The notes under the pieces were generated by a model. The model ran no database searches. It saw nothing but the letters and a program-made list of their open reading frames with translations, and was not told where the DNA came from. Shown here one piece after another: positions 8,461-16,880 of a stretch of DNA of 64,000 nucleotides (within the stretch, counting starts at the first letter, position 1; the number at the start of each line of letters is the position of its first letter). The translations under genes were made by a program, and so were the position numbers. Source of the stretch: Pseudorhodoplanes sinuspersici (lineage in GTDB: Bacteria; Pseudomonadota; Alphaproteobacteria; Rhizobiales; Xanthobacteraceae); contig NZ_CP021112.1 in the NCBI RefSeq assembly GCF_002119765.1, forward strand, positions 3,280,501 to 3,344,500, in the 5' to 3' direction.

Positions 8461-9234
8461 TTAGCGGGTTTTCGCAGCTTTGAGCCATTCCAGGCCATCC
8501 TCGGTGCGGCCTCGCGGGAAATATTCGCCCGCCACCCAGCCGCGATATCCGAGGGCGTCGAGCGCCTTGTAGATTTCCCGATAACAAACCTCGCCTTCGT
8601 CCGGCTCATGTCGCGAGGGCACCGCGGCGATCTGCACATGGCCGATCAGCGGCAAGTGCTTTTCGAAGCGTCGGATCAGATCGCCGCCCATGATCTGCGC
8701 GTGATAGAAATCGAACTGGATCCTGATATTCGGCTTGCCGATCTTTGCGATGATGTCGGCGGCGTGTTCGCAGCGATTGAGAAAGTATCCGGGCCGGTCG
8801 ATATTGTTAATCGGTTCGATTAGCAGCGTGATATTTTTCTCCGCTGCGAGATCGGCCACGCGTGTCAGATTAGCAATGAACGTACGCTCAGCGGCAGGCC
8901 GCTGGTCGACGGGCACGATGCCGGCGAGACAATGGATCGCCGAGCCGCCGACAGCGACAATGTAATCCAGCGCTTGTTTGAAGAGCGTGTCGAACTCGCG
9001 TTCGCGGTTCGGCACCGCAGCCATCCCGAACTGGCCGTTGCCGCCACGTTCGGTGTTGATGCCAAGCATCGTCAGCTTGTGTTGCTCAATTTGCGCCCGC
9101 AAGGCACTGGCCGGCGTGTCGTAAGGGAACTGCCCTTCGACGGCAGCGAAGCCACCCGCAGCCGCCGCAGTTGGCCTTTCGATGAGCGGCCGTTCTGAAA
9201 ACAAGTAGGCGATGTTGGCAGCGAAACGGGGCAT
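8461..9234 (-). CDS. hyi: Hydroxypyruvate isomerase family TIM-barrel protein
   Basis: 257 residues from ATG 9234. The N terminus MPRFAANIAYLFSE and conserved LLIEPIN and DFYHAQIMGGDL are typical of hydroxypyruvate isomerase (Hyi/OtnI). Expected metal and acid-base residues are the Glu of EPIN, the Asp/His of FDFYHAQ, and the Glu of GEYFP. Reaction: hydroxypyruvate to and from tartronate semialdehyde in glyoxylate metabolism. A tartronate-semialdehyde-reductase-like dehydrogenase sits at 53832 but is not linked. The frame continues upstream to 9378 but loses similarity, so the short start is chosen. Confidence 0.88.
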   Translation of the reverse strand: MPRFAANIAYLFSERPLIERPTAAAAGGFAAVEGQFPYDTPASALRAQIEQHKLTMLGINTERGGNGQFGMAAVPNREREFDTLFKQALDYIVAVGGSAIHCLAGIVPVDQRPAAERTFIANLTRVADLAAEKNITLLIEPINNIDRPGYFLNRCEHAADIIAKIGKPNIRIQFDFYHAQIMGGDLIRRFEKHLPLIGHVQIAAVPSRHEPDEGEVCYREIYKALDALGYRGWVAGEYFPRGRTEDGLEWLKAAKTR

Positions 9235-9564
9235 GCGGCCTCGCGATTCGGGGGATGGAACAGTGCTTCCTAACCGATGTGAGCAACGCTTGGAACGCGG
9301 TTCCATCCCTGCCGCGGCGGAGTGGGCAGAAACCGGCCGTTCCAGTGGTTGCTCGTCCTCCCCGCCGTCGCAGGGCACAATTTGTTTGAGTCAAAACTAA
9401 TTTTATACAGCAATATCAAATGGATATTGATTATGGGCAATTGCCCACTACATCACCCAAATATGGAGTGGGCAATTTTATGGTTGACCGGACGTAATGC
9501 GAAGGGTTCGATCCGCCGCAAAACAACAATGTCTATGTCGAGGAAATGATCGAGGGCCCCTGCG
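9235..9564. promoter_or_regulatory. 330-bp intergenic region with a TGGGCAATT palindrome
   Basis: The right part (about 9380-9480) is AT rich, unlike its surroundings. It contains a perfect 14-bp palindrome TGGGCAATTGCCCA at 9434-9447. AGTGGGCAATT occurs twice: on the minus strand at 9439-9449 and on the plus strand at 9467-9477. This is a plausible operator for the gene starting at 9565, whose own N terminus looks DNA binding. No clear -35/-10 pair could be chosen. Confidence 0.5.
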
Positions 9565-10974
9565 ATGAATGCGCATGAATTGCTGCAGGAAATCTCTGAC
9601 TATTGCCGCCAGGCCGGCCTTGCCGAATCCACATTCGGGCGGCGCGCGGTCAATGACGGCAAACTGACGAGCAGGCTGCGTAATGGCGGCCGCATTACGA
9701 CCGAGACGCTCGATCGTATCCGCACCTTCATGACCATTCACAACGGAAGAGAGAATGCGCGTCCCATGATCATTGAGCGCAGCGGCCGCCCAGCGACTGT
9801 CCCGTCCACGTCTGTGGAAATGCCGCCCGCCAATGCCAATACGACCGATGATGGCAAGCGCGAATTCCGCTTCTTCGACAACCGGCAGAAATATCTGCTG
9901 TTCGTGAATACGTGCAGCGAGAAGTGGGTCGTCGCCAACAAGGTGGCGCAGGAACTCACCAACATTCATCCGAAACCGCCGGCCGTGCGCTTGTTCGACG
10001 CTGGTCTTGGTGATGGCACGGTGCTGACACGCGTGATGCGGGCGATGCACCACCGCTATCCGAACATGCCATTCTATATTTCTGGCAAGGAAATCAGCCT
10101 CGAGGATATCCGGCTGACGCTGGAGAAGATGCCGGACCGCCTTTACGAGCATCCGTCAACGGTGCTCGTCCTCACCAATATGTATTACGCCGAAGCACCG
10201 TGGCTGACGGTGAAGTCCACCGCCGCGGCCAACAGCCTGGTCTGGAACGAGGTCGCGCTGACCGGCAATACCTCGCACGACTTCGAAGAGCAGATCACCA
10301 ATCTGCAGGGCTTTCTGGACGAAAACTGGAAGGCCGGCGTCAGCGCCAAGACCGGCAATCCGATCTATGAACGGCCCGTTGTGCTCGTGATCTACAGGCA
10401 GGACCACAAATTTCTGCTCGATCCGATCATCCCCAAGCGTGGCGCAGCGAAAGCCGATTTCGATCTTGTCATTGCCTCACAGCCCTACCGCGCCCGCGCG
10501 TCGGCCGAATTCAAGGCGCAGAAGGTGATTGCGCCACTCGCCCGGGCGCTTGGACCGGGTGGCCGGCTGATTGCGATCCATTCTTACGGCAACGATCCTG
10601 CATCGGAGATCGTCCAGCAGGTCTGGCCAGGTGACAATCCGTTCCAGACGGACCGTCATGCGATCCTGCGCGAAGTGAAGAAGGCGCTCGGTCCTGCTGC
10701 GCGCGATCTCAATTTCAACACCTACGCGGATAATCGCGCGATCTTCAAATACGACATGCATACGCTGCCGAGCGAAGTCACCGGCTCGATCGGCACTTCA
10801 ACGGTGCTCGCGGCCTGGAATGCCGCGATTTACGTCTCGCAGGTGGAAGATGAGCGCCTCAACGAGGCTGTGAAAGATAGCCGTTATCTCGATGCCACGA
10901 GAGAAGTGCTGCGCAGGCACAACGGTCTTTGGTTCAACGACGAATCCTACGTCATCTCCCGCAGACGCGAATGA
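9565..10974 (+). CDS. Predicted DNA-binding domain fused to a SAM-dependent methyltransferase-like domain
   Basis: 469 residues. Residues 1-60 are a small helical, basic domain (TFGRRAVNDGKLTSRLRNGG, then TTETLDRIRTF) that resembles a compact helix-turn-helix. A flexible linker (about 60-95) leads to a large domain with a class I methyltransferase motif I, RLFDAGLGDG (142-151), and a post-motif segment LGPGGRLIAIHSYG. The stop codon overlaps the ATG of the MTHFR gene (ATGA, 10971-10974), so the two are translationally coupled. That pairing suggests one-carbon or methyl-group handling. The substrate is unknown, and regulator versus enzyme cannot be decided from sequence. Confidence 0.75.
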   Translation: MNAHELLQEISDYCRQAGLAESTFGRRAVNDGKLTSRLRNGGRITTETLDRIRTFMTIHNGRENARPMIIERSGRPATVPSTSVEMPPANANTTDDGKREFRFFDNRQKYLLFVNTCSEKWVVANKVAQELTNIHPKPPAVRLFDAGLGDGTVLTRVMRAMHHRYPNMPFYISGKEISLEDIRLTLEKMPDRLYEHPSTVLVLTNMYYAEAPWLTVKSTAAANSLVWNEVALTGNTSHDFEEQITNLQGFLDENWKAGVSAKTGNPIYERPVVLVIYRQDHKFLLDPIIPKRGAAKADFDLVIASQPYRARASAEFKAQKVIAPLARALGPGGRLIAIHSYGNDPASEIVQQVWPGDNPFQTDRHAILREVKKALGPAARDLNFNTYADNRAIFKYDMHTLPSEVTGSIGTSTVLAAWNAAIYVSQVEDERLNEAVKDSRYLDATREVLRRHNGLWFNDESYVISRRRE

Positions 10975-11915
10975 ACATTCCAGTGGTCAATCTTTTCAAG
11001 ACCAAAACCGCTGCGGACAGTGAAGTATCCGCGACCATTGGTCATATTACCGGCTTTCTGTCGGGTTTCTCGGTTGAGGCGACGCGGCCGAAGCCGGGCG
11101 ATGTCGAGGCCGTCGCACAGAATGCGCCCGGGGGCACGCATCTTTATCTCAGTGCGATCCCGACGCGGCCATCGACCGAACTGGTCGAACAGGCGGTGTT
11201 GACGCGCAAGGCCGGCATCGAGCCGGTACCGCATATCGCTGTTCGCAATTATGCAAGTAAGGACGAGTTGTCGTCGTTGCTGCAGCGTCTGTCGGAAGAA
11301 GCCGGTGTGCGCCGCATATTGGTGATTTCCGGTGACCGTCCTGACTCGGCTGGTGCATTCACCGCATCGATCGAAGTGATCGAAAGCGGCGTGTTGCAAA
11401 AATACGGAATCGAGGAGATCGGCATTGCCGGTCATCCGGACGGTCACCCGGTGGTGGCCGACGGTGTCATGCAGCGGGCGCTGCTCGCCAAGATCGAGGC
11501 CGCGGAGCAGGGCGGTCTGAAGGCTGATATCGTCACGCAATTTGGCTTCGACGCGATGGCGATGATCCGCTGGGTGAAGAAGCTGCGCGATCTCGGTGTC
11601 GAGGCGCCGGTGCGGATCGGCATGGCCGGTCCGACCAATCTGACGACGCTCCTCAAATACGCACAGCGCTGCGGTGTGAAAGCGTCAGTCGGCGGCGTCG
11701 CCAAGCATGCCGGCCTTGTGAAGCATCTGTTTGGCGTCAGTGCGCCGGATGGCATTGTGCGTGCGCTGGCTGATGCGAATGCGACTGGATCGCTCGGTCC
11801 GGTGTCAGCGCATTTCTTCTCGTTCGGGGGCATTGGTGCAACGACGCGATGGGCGTCACATGCGCAGAAGGGCCGGATGACGCTGGACAGCGAAGGCTTC
11901 ACCGTCGAAGCCTGA
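10971..11915 (+). CDS. Methylenetetrahydrofolate reductase family protein
   Basis: 314 residues from the ATG that overlaps the preceding stop. The sequence fits the MTHFR TIM barrel: PVPHIAVRNY, then RILVISGDRPD (folate/FAD region), EIGIAGHPDGHP and TQFGFDA. Reaction of the family: FAD-dependent reduction of 5,10-methylene-THF to 5-methyl-THF. It is divergent from E. coli MetF and could be a specialised paralogue. Such paralogues occur in aerobic O-demethylation pathways that regenerate folate, which would suit the aromatic genes nearby; this is inference. A strong hairpin follows the gene. Confidence 0.85.
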   Translation: MNIPVVNLFKTKTAADSEVSATIGHITGFLSGFSVEATRPKPGDVEAVAQNAPGGTHLYLSAIPTRPSTELVEQAVLTRKAGIEPVPHIAVRNYASKDELSSLLQRLSEEAGVRRILVISGDRPDSAGAFTASIEVIESGVLQKYGIEEIGIAGHPDGHPVVADGVMQRALLAKIEAAEQGGLKADIVTQFGFDAMAMIRWVKKLRDLGVEAPVRIGMAGPTNLTTLLKYAQRCGVKASVGGVAKHAGLVKHLFGVSAPDGIVRALADANATGSLGPVSAHFFSFGGIGATTRWASHAQKGRMTLDSEGFTVEA

Positions 11916-11926
11916 GGCTGACAAGC

Positions 11927-11961
11927 GAAAGCCGTCAACGATGTCATCGTTGACGGCTTTC
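11927..11961. terminator. Bidirectional hairpin between convergent genes
   Basis: A perfect 17-bp inverted repeat: arm GAAAGCCGTCAACGATG (11927-11943), one central base, and its complement (11945-11961). The stem is flanked by A and T runs on its own ends (GAAAGCC and GGCTTTC). It lies between the convergent MTHFR and gentisate dioxygenase genes and should stop transcription from both sides. Confidence 0.8.
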
Positions 11962-11983
11962 CGACCTCAAACCTGACGCGCGA

Positions 11984-13054
11984 TCAATTCACTTCGCGCC
12001 AGATGTTCAGCGATTCCTGCATCGGCCGATCGGAGATCGAGAACAGCACGCTCTGTTCGTCGGCCTTGTGCGAATATTGCTTCCAGGACGGGATCACGAA
12101 CACATCGCGCGGTCCCCATTCGAACACTTCGCCGTCGATCGTCGTCTGGCCCTTGCCTTCGAGGCACGCGAAGATGGTGCCGTCGGTCGAGCGATAGGGC
12201 TGGCCCTTGAAGCCCTTCGGCAAGAGCGACAGATGCGCGCCCATGGTCGGGGTCGACCAGCCGCCGTTGAATGGATTGGCGTAGCGCAGACGGAAGCCAT
12301 GATACTTGTTGATTTCGTCGGTCTTGGCCATGCGATCGAGGATCGGCCGCACCCGCTCATAGGCATAGTTGATGATCGGCGAGGTCTTCTCGGTGTTGGT
12401 GCCGTCCGGCAGCACACCCGAGCCGTAGCGCCACAATGAATCGTTGTCGGTGAATTTGGTGTTCTGCACCGTGTCGTCGAGATGCTCGGCAAAGGCCGTC
12501 TCGAAGAAATTGATGGTCGGCACGTCGAGCACATCGAGCCAGATCATCGGCTTCTTGGATTCATTGCCGTGGTCGTGTGCGGTCCAGCTCGGGGTCAGAA
12601 CGAAGTCGCCGTATTTCATGACGGTCTTTTCACCGTCGACCTGCGTATAGGCGCCTTCGCCGTCGAGGATCAGGCGGATCGCGCCGGCGGTGTGGCGATG
12701 CGCGCCGGCGATCTCGCCCGGCAGGATGAGCTGCAAGCCGGCATAGAGCGAAGTGGTGATGCGCGACTGGCCGCGCAAAGCCGGGTTCTCAAGCACCAGC
12801 ACGCGGCGCTCGGCTTCCTCGGCGGTGAGCAGGCCGCCGGCCTCTTCCACCATCGGCTTCACCTGATCGAAATGCCAGATGGCGGGCGCGGCGATCGACT
12901 TCGGGCTCTTGGCGACAAGGTCCTTCAGCACCTCCCACAGCGGCGCCATGTCACGCTGCGAAATCTTTTCGTAGAAGGCGGCGCGCTTGGGGTCCTTGCT
13001 GCCCTCGTAGACTTTCGCGGTCTTGTCGCTTTTGACGGCGGTCGCGGTGGCCAT
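11984..13054 (-). CDS. Gentisate 1,2-dioxygenase
   Basis: 356 residues from ATG 13054, chosen because a strong GCAGGAGGAATTC site lies directly upstream. It is a bicupin. The N-terminal cupin carries iron ligands His119 and His121 (GAHRHTAGAIR) and His160 (SWTAHDHGN), matching the gentisate dioxygenase pattern. The second cupin (about 265-345) contains ACLEGKGQTTIDGE. Reaction: Fe(II)-dependent cleavage of gentisate to maleylpyruvate in the cytoplasm. No maleylpyruvate isomerase or fumarylpyruvate hydrolase is adjacent; an SDR and a SnoaL-like gene follow. A related substrate such as salicylate or hydroxynaphthoate remains possible. Confidence 0.88.
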   Translation of the reverse strand: MATATAVKSDKTAKVYEGSKDPKRAAFYEKISQRDMAPLWEVLKDLVAKSPKSIAAPAIWHFDQVKPMVEEAGGLLTAEEAERRVLVLENPALRGQSRITTSLYAGLQLILPGEIAGAHRHTAGAIRLILDGEGAYTQVDGEKTVMKYGDFVLTPSWTAHDHGNESKKPMIWLDVLDVPTINFFETAFAEHLDDTVQNTKFTDNDSLWRYGSGVLPDGTNTEKTSPIINYAYERVRPILDRMAKTDEINKYHGFRLRYANPFNGGWSTPTMGAHLSLLPKGFKGQPYRSTDGTIFACLEGKGQTTIDGEVFEWGPRDVFVIPSWKQYSHKADEQSVLFSISDRPMQESLNIWREVN

Positions 13055-13233
13055 GAATTCCTCCTGCCGAATTCTTGAAGATCGTTGCGCTGACACTAAT
13101 CGCAGAAAGGCCGCCATAACAGGGTTCTGCGGCATATCTGCCTTTCGTCAACAGAGATACGGAGCTTCCGCCGCGCCAGCAAGGCGGCGGGGTGTTTTTC
13201 TCACATTGTGCGAAAATAGGTATCGGGTAAAAA

Positions 13234-13998
13234 TCAGGTATTCACTGACCCTCCATCCACCGCGATGGTTTGGCCGGTCACGAAATCGCTGTCGGCCGAG
13301 GACAGGAAGATCAGCGCGCCGAGCAAATCCGGCGGCAATTGCTCGCGCTTGAAGGCTCTGGAGGCCACCACACGGGCTTTCAGCGCCTCGTCATGCGAGC
13401 CGGAGGCGACCAGCGTCTCGCTCATGACAAGGCCCGGCGCCAGCGTATTGACGCAGATCTTGTGCTCGCCGAGTTCGCGCGACAGCGTGCGGGTGAAGGT
13501 CGCGATCGCGCCCTTGGATGCGGTATAATGCAGCATCCCCGGCAGGCCCTTGTACACCGTGCCGGAGCCGATATTGATGATCTTGCCGTAGTTCCGGGCG
13601 ATCATGTGCGGTGCAACATGCTTGGCCAAAAGGAACGAGCCGCGGACATTCACCGCGAACACCTTGTCCCACAGATCGACATCGATGTCCTGAACCTTGG
13701 TGGGCTGCAGCGGCGCGAACAAAGCGGCGTTATTCACCAGAATGTCGATCTTGCCGAAGCGCTCGATGGCCTTCGCCACGAGGTTTTTCACCTGGCTTTC
13801 GTCGCTGACATCGCAGGGCACGCTGAGGGCGGAATTGGCGCCGTATGTCGCGGCGATCTCCTCGGCCGCTTCCGCGCCGCCCGAAATATCGGCGATCACC
13901 ACACCGGCGCCTTCCGCCGCCAGGGCCTCCGAATAATGCCGGCCGATTCCTTTTGCCCCACCCGTAACAATCGCTGTCCGCCCTGCCAGTCTTGCCAT
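13234..13998 (-). CDS. SDR family oxidoreductase
   Basis: 254 residues from ATG 13998. Motifs: TGGAKGIG cofactor loop, NNAA, Ser in IGSGTVYKG, Tyr/Lys in YTASKGA, and a C terminus FVTGQTIAVDGG. It is a classical FabG-like NAD(P)-dependent dehydrogenase. The adjacent gentisate dioxygenase and a divergently transcribed SnoaL-like protein place it in an aromatic or cyclic substrate context; the specific alcohol or ketone is unknown. Confidence 0.88.
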   Translation of the reverse strand: MARLAGRTAIVTGGAKGIGRHYSEALAAEGAGVVIADISGGAEAAEEIAATYGANSALSVPCDVSDESQVKNLVAKAIERFGKIDILVNNAALFAPLQPTKVQDIDVDLWDKVFAVNVRGSFLLAKHVAPHMIARNYGKIINIGSGTVYKGLPGMLHYTASKGAIATFTRTLSRELGEHKICVNTLAPGLVMSETLVASGSHDEALKARVVASRAFKREQLPPDLLGALIFLSSADSDFVTGQTIAVDGGSVNT

Positions 13999-14066
13999 GT
14001 TGTTTCCAGTCTCTAAAAGGACGGCCGGATATATGCACGGACCGCAAAAGGAAGAAAGCGCAGCCC

Positions 14067-14669
14067 ATGAATGCCAGTGAAACACAAGACCGTCTTGCCA
14101 TCCGCGATCTGATCGAGGACTGGGCCGTGCTGCGCGATGCGCGGCTGTGGGACCGCTTCCGCAAGGTCTGGCACGACGACGGCGTGATGCAGGCGACCTG
14201 GTTTCAGGGCACGGCCGACGAATTCATCAAGGTGAGCGAGGAGGGTTATGCCAAGGGCGTGCGCATCCTGCATTTCCTCGGCGGCATGAATATCGAACTC
14301 GAAGGCCCACGCGCGATCGCGCAGACCAAGATGACGATCTCGCAGCGCGGGCCGTTCGACGGCGTCATTGCCGATGTGGTGTGCACCGGCCGCTTCTACG
14401 ATTTTCTGGAAAAGCGCGACGGCAAATGGGGCCTCGTGCTGCGCCAGCCGATCTATGAGAAGGACAGAGTCGATCCTGTCGATCCGTCGAAGACGATCTC
14501 GCTCGATCAGGACATTCTGATGATGTATCCGGAGGGCTATCGTCATCTCGCCTATCTGCAGCACAAGATCGGCTACAAGGTGAAGAAGGATATGCCCGGC
14601 CTCGATGGCCCCGAGGTCGAAGCGCTCTATGCGCGCGGCAAGGCGTGGCTTGAGGGGAAGGGGCTGTAA
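14067..14669 (+). CDS. SnoaL/NTF2-like protein
   Basis: 200 residues from ATG 14067, with GAAGAAAG upstream. The N-terminal helix DRLAIRDLIEDWAVLRDARLWDR followed by FRKVWHDDGV is the signature of the SnoaL-like/NTF2 fold, a cone-shaped alpha+beta barrel used by small dehydratases, isomerases and ring-hydroxylating dioxygenase small subunits. It is longer than the usual 130-150 residues because of a C-terminal helical extension (about 150-200). No partner large subunit is nearby. It is divergent from the SDR with a 68-bp gap. Confidence 0.72.
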   Translation: MNASETQDRLAIRDLIEDWAVLRDARLWDRFRKVWHDDGVMQATWFQGTADEFIKVSEEGYAKGVRILHFLGGMNIELEGPRAIAQTKMTISQRGPFDGVIADVVCTGRFYDFLEKRDGKWGLVLRQPIYEKDRVDPVDPSKTISLDQDILMMYPEGYRHLAYLQHKIGYKVKKDMPGLDGPEVEALYARGKAWLEGKGL

Positions 14670-14682
14670 GCTCAGCTTTCTT

Positions 14683-14851
14683 TCACCCTCCCCTGGAGGG
14701 GGAGGGTCGTTGTAAGCGAAGCGAGCAGCGGGGTGGGGTGAGTTGTTCGAAGACATTCACTCACCCCGTCTTGCATCTCAAATTCACCCCACCCCGTCAC
14801 GCATCTCACATGCGTTCGATGCGTGCCGACCCTCCCCCTCCAGGGGAGGGT
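14683..14851. repeat. CT-rich inverted repeat family (copy 1)
   Basis: Outer arms ACCCTCCCCTGGAGGGGGAG and its near complement CTCCCCCTCCAGGGGAGGGT enclose inner GGGGTGGGGTGA and TCACCCCACCCCG arms. The same architecture recurs at about 18.1, 35.05, 38.46 kb and the right edge. It is non-coding and sits between genes. Confidence 0.75.
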
Positions 14852-15404
14852 AAAAACAGACACGCGAAAGCCGCCCTATTGTTTAGCCGGCGCGGGCGCG
14901 CCCGTCGTCCAGACCGCCGCAACTTGCCCTTGAAACCCAAGGGCGCGCGGAACGCCGGGCTCTCAGCCTGCCCGCGGCCCCATGCGCAAGTGTGGTAAGC
15001 GCATGAGATTGGTCGCACCACGAACCGCCGAAAAGCTTCGGCGTTCCGCGCGCGGTGTTTGAGGCTTGCTCTGCGACAACCCCGGAGGACAGACACCGTG
15101 GACCGGACGACACCGGGCGGCTCTTCTTGTTATCCTCCGCTGGTGACCCACGGCCGGTGAGCCGGATCATCGCAGCTTGGGCCTCCGCTGAAGAACGCTA
15201 CGTCCAGCGCTCCTCAACGGCCACCGCATCCCGCCCCACGTCTCACGACGCTGATCAGACGCCCCTTGGATGGGACGGGATATAGGAAAAAAATCATATA
15301 ATGGGGAGGATGTCAAGCGATAAGTTCAATTCCGGACGATTGAACCTTACACTTCAGCCAGCTCACACTGTTGATTCCCGAACCCACTAAACAAAGCTGT
15401 TCCC
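14852..15404. other. Structured non-coding segment upstream of the AT-rich gene
   Basis: No convincing gene. A perfect 15-bp inverted repeat GCGCGCGGAACGCCG (14943-14957) and CGGCGTTCCGCGCGC (15039-15053) encloses about 80 bp, with a small inner hairpin CGCCGAA-AAGC-TTCGGCG at 15026-15043. Base composition drops sharply after about 15285, where TATAAT occurs (15297-15302). A 7-bp inverted repeat GTTCAAT/ATTGAAC follows at 15324-15345. Open frames here are short and not protein-like; a dispersed chromosomal repeat or the scar of an insertion is more likely. Confidence 0.55.
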
Positions 15405-16796
15405 ATGAAAATTCTTAAATACACGTTTGAAGTGGAAATTAATGATGAAATATTTCGAGATCTTGTGAAACCTCTTGTTGAGAGACTTGAAGCGACAGCA
15501 GTATCTCTTTTTTTAAGCGAAAACCTGTCGACAAAACTTGCCACTCCGTTTGTCTATCGACCAACAGTGCCTTCAAGCGGTTTGTGGAGTCTTTACGGTA
15601 AAACCGCAACAGCGGCGGAAGTTATCTGCAATGAGGATAACATTCTAATTTTGCAAAACTCTCGGGCGGGCGGCCGAGTGAGAGGATTGTTTGGAGGTCT
15701 GGAACCCGAGAAGTCTTCTTTTGAGGCTACAGCGATTAGTAGGACGTTGATTGATGCTAATCACGTCCTCTCACTTGTTTCTGATGCTGTCTATAGTTCG
15801 CTTTCAAAAGCGCCACCAAGTGATGAGATTGTGAACCCTGATTCGTTTTTCTTTATAAAAGAAAGTTGCAAAACGCATGCAGCCTATCTTCGGCGACTGA
15901 AGGATACTTCGGAATACAAGATGCCGAGTTATGATGATGAGGATTTGAAACTCTCAAAGCTTCTGTGCAAGAAAGAAGTTCAAGAATTCATATTTAGAAT
16001 TGTGCAGTCGCGGACATTGACCGAGGCTAATTTTACACAGGAAGTTTCTGCAATTGATCCGGCCGAATCTCTAAGCAATTTTCTTCTTGCTAGCGGATTT
16101 GTAATTCGAGAGGCTTTTGTTGAATGTCGGCAGAATAGCCAGCGTATCGCGCGTTTCAATAGTGATGACGTCACTTTAGATTCTTTGATGATAAAGTGCG
16201 CGACCTGCGGTCGTTATTATCGTGATGAGCGAATATACTCCGCATTTGTTGCAAGCGAAAAATTGAAAAACCTTATTACCTCAAGTCGCTGGATGAACGT
16301 GCTTGTAACAGATAGCCTTATTCAATCAGGTATTCCAAGAGAATTTATCTATTGGAATTTTTCTTTTGGAGCAGACGAGATCGATATTGTAGCGTTTATT
16401 GATACGCTTCCTTGGGTATTTGAGTTGAAAGATCGTGAATTCAGTGTAACCGACGCACATCATTTCAATTACCGTAGATCCGTAATTGAACCATCCCAAG
16501 CATTTATTGTTACTTCAAGAAGCGTGTCGCCAGATGCAAAGCGGGTATTTGAAGAGATAAGTGGGCGTGGCGACGTTGGTACGATATTGGGTTCTAGCCC
16601 CACTTTGCCCTACCCCAATCTGATCGAGGGGCTACAAGATTTAGGAGGCGTTCTTGAAAAGATGGTAGATAGCCATTTTCAGACCAAAGTCGGCGCCGAG
16701 ATCAAAAGTGCACTAGGCGGAATCGATAGAATAATTTCCAATGTTGTCTTGGCTTCTGTCGCTTCCGAACAAAAGCAACGAAGCGTAGGTGAGTGA
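15405..16796 (+). CDS. AT-rich orphan protein with PD-(D/E)XK nuclease-like motif
   Basis: 463 residues, strikingly AT rich compared with every neighbour, so probably acquired horizontally. The protein is soluble. Residues 1-135 are an alpha/beta domain; 260-275 contain a CxxC pair (Cys265, Cys268, IKCATCGRYY) with no obvious second pair. Residues 320-370 hold GADEIDIVAF, Asp327, then PWVFELKD with Glu340-x-Lys342, followed by a strand/helix (QAFIVTSRSVSPDAKRVF). This D-x12-ExK pattern matches the core of restriction-endonuclease-like folds. No methyltransferase, helicase or toxin partner flanks it. A role in phage or plasmid defence or DNA repair is possible, but unproven. Confidence 0.75.
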   Translation: MKILKYTFEVEINDEIFRDLVKPLVERLEATAVSLFLSENLSTKLATPFVYRPTVPSSGLWSLYGKTATAAEVICNEDNILILQNSRAGGRVRGLFGGLEPEKSSFEATAISRTLIDANHVLSLVSDAVYSSLSKAPPSDEIVNPDSFFFIKESCKTHAAYLRRLKDTSEYKMPSYDDEDLKLSKLLCKKEVQEFIFRIVQSRTLTEANFTQEVSAIDPAESLSNFLLASGFVIREAFVECRQNSQRIARFNSDDVTLDSLMIKCATCGRYYRDERIYSAFVASEKLKNLITSSRWMNVLVTDSLIQSGIPREFIYWNFSFGADEIDIVAFIDTLPWVFELKDREFSVTDAHHFNYRRSVIEPSQAFIVTSRSVSPDAKRVFEEISGRGDVGTILGSSPTLPYPNLIEGLQDLGGVLEKMVDSHFQTKVGAEIKSALGGIDRIISNVVLASVASEQKQRSVGE

Positions 16797-16880
16797 GGCG
16801 GGTCAGAAGATTGGAGAGGCGGAGTTTTAGTCCTTATCCCGGTCGTGTGCTTTCGTCATGAATCACACAAAATGACAGAC

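Noticed and set aside
14880..15290. Short open frames in the structured region upstream of the AT-rich gene
   Set aside because: They overlap on both strands, are Arg/Ala/Gly-rich, lack ribosome sites and follow the inverted repeat, so they are products of high GC rather than genes.
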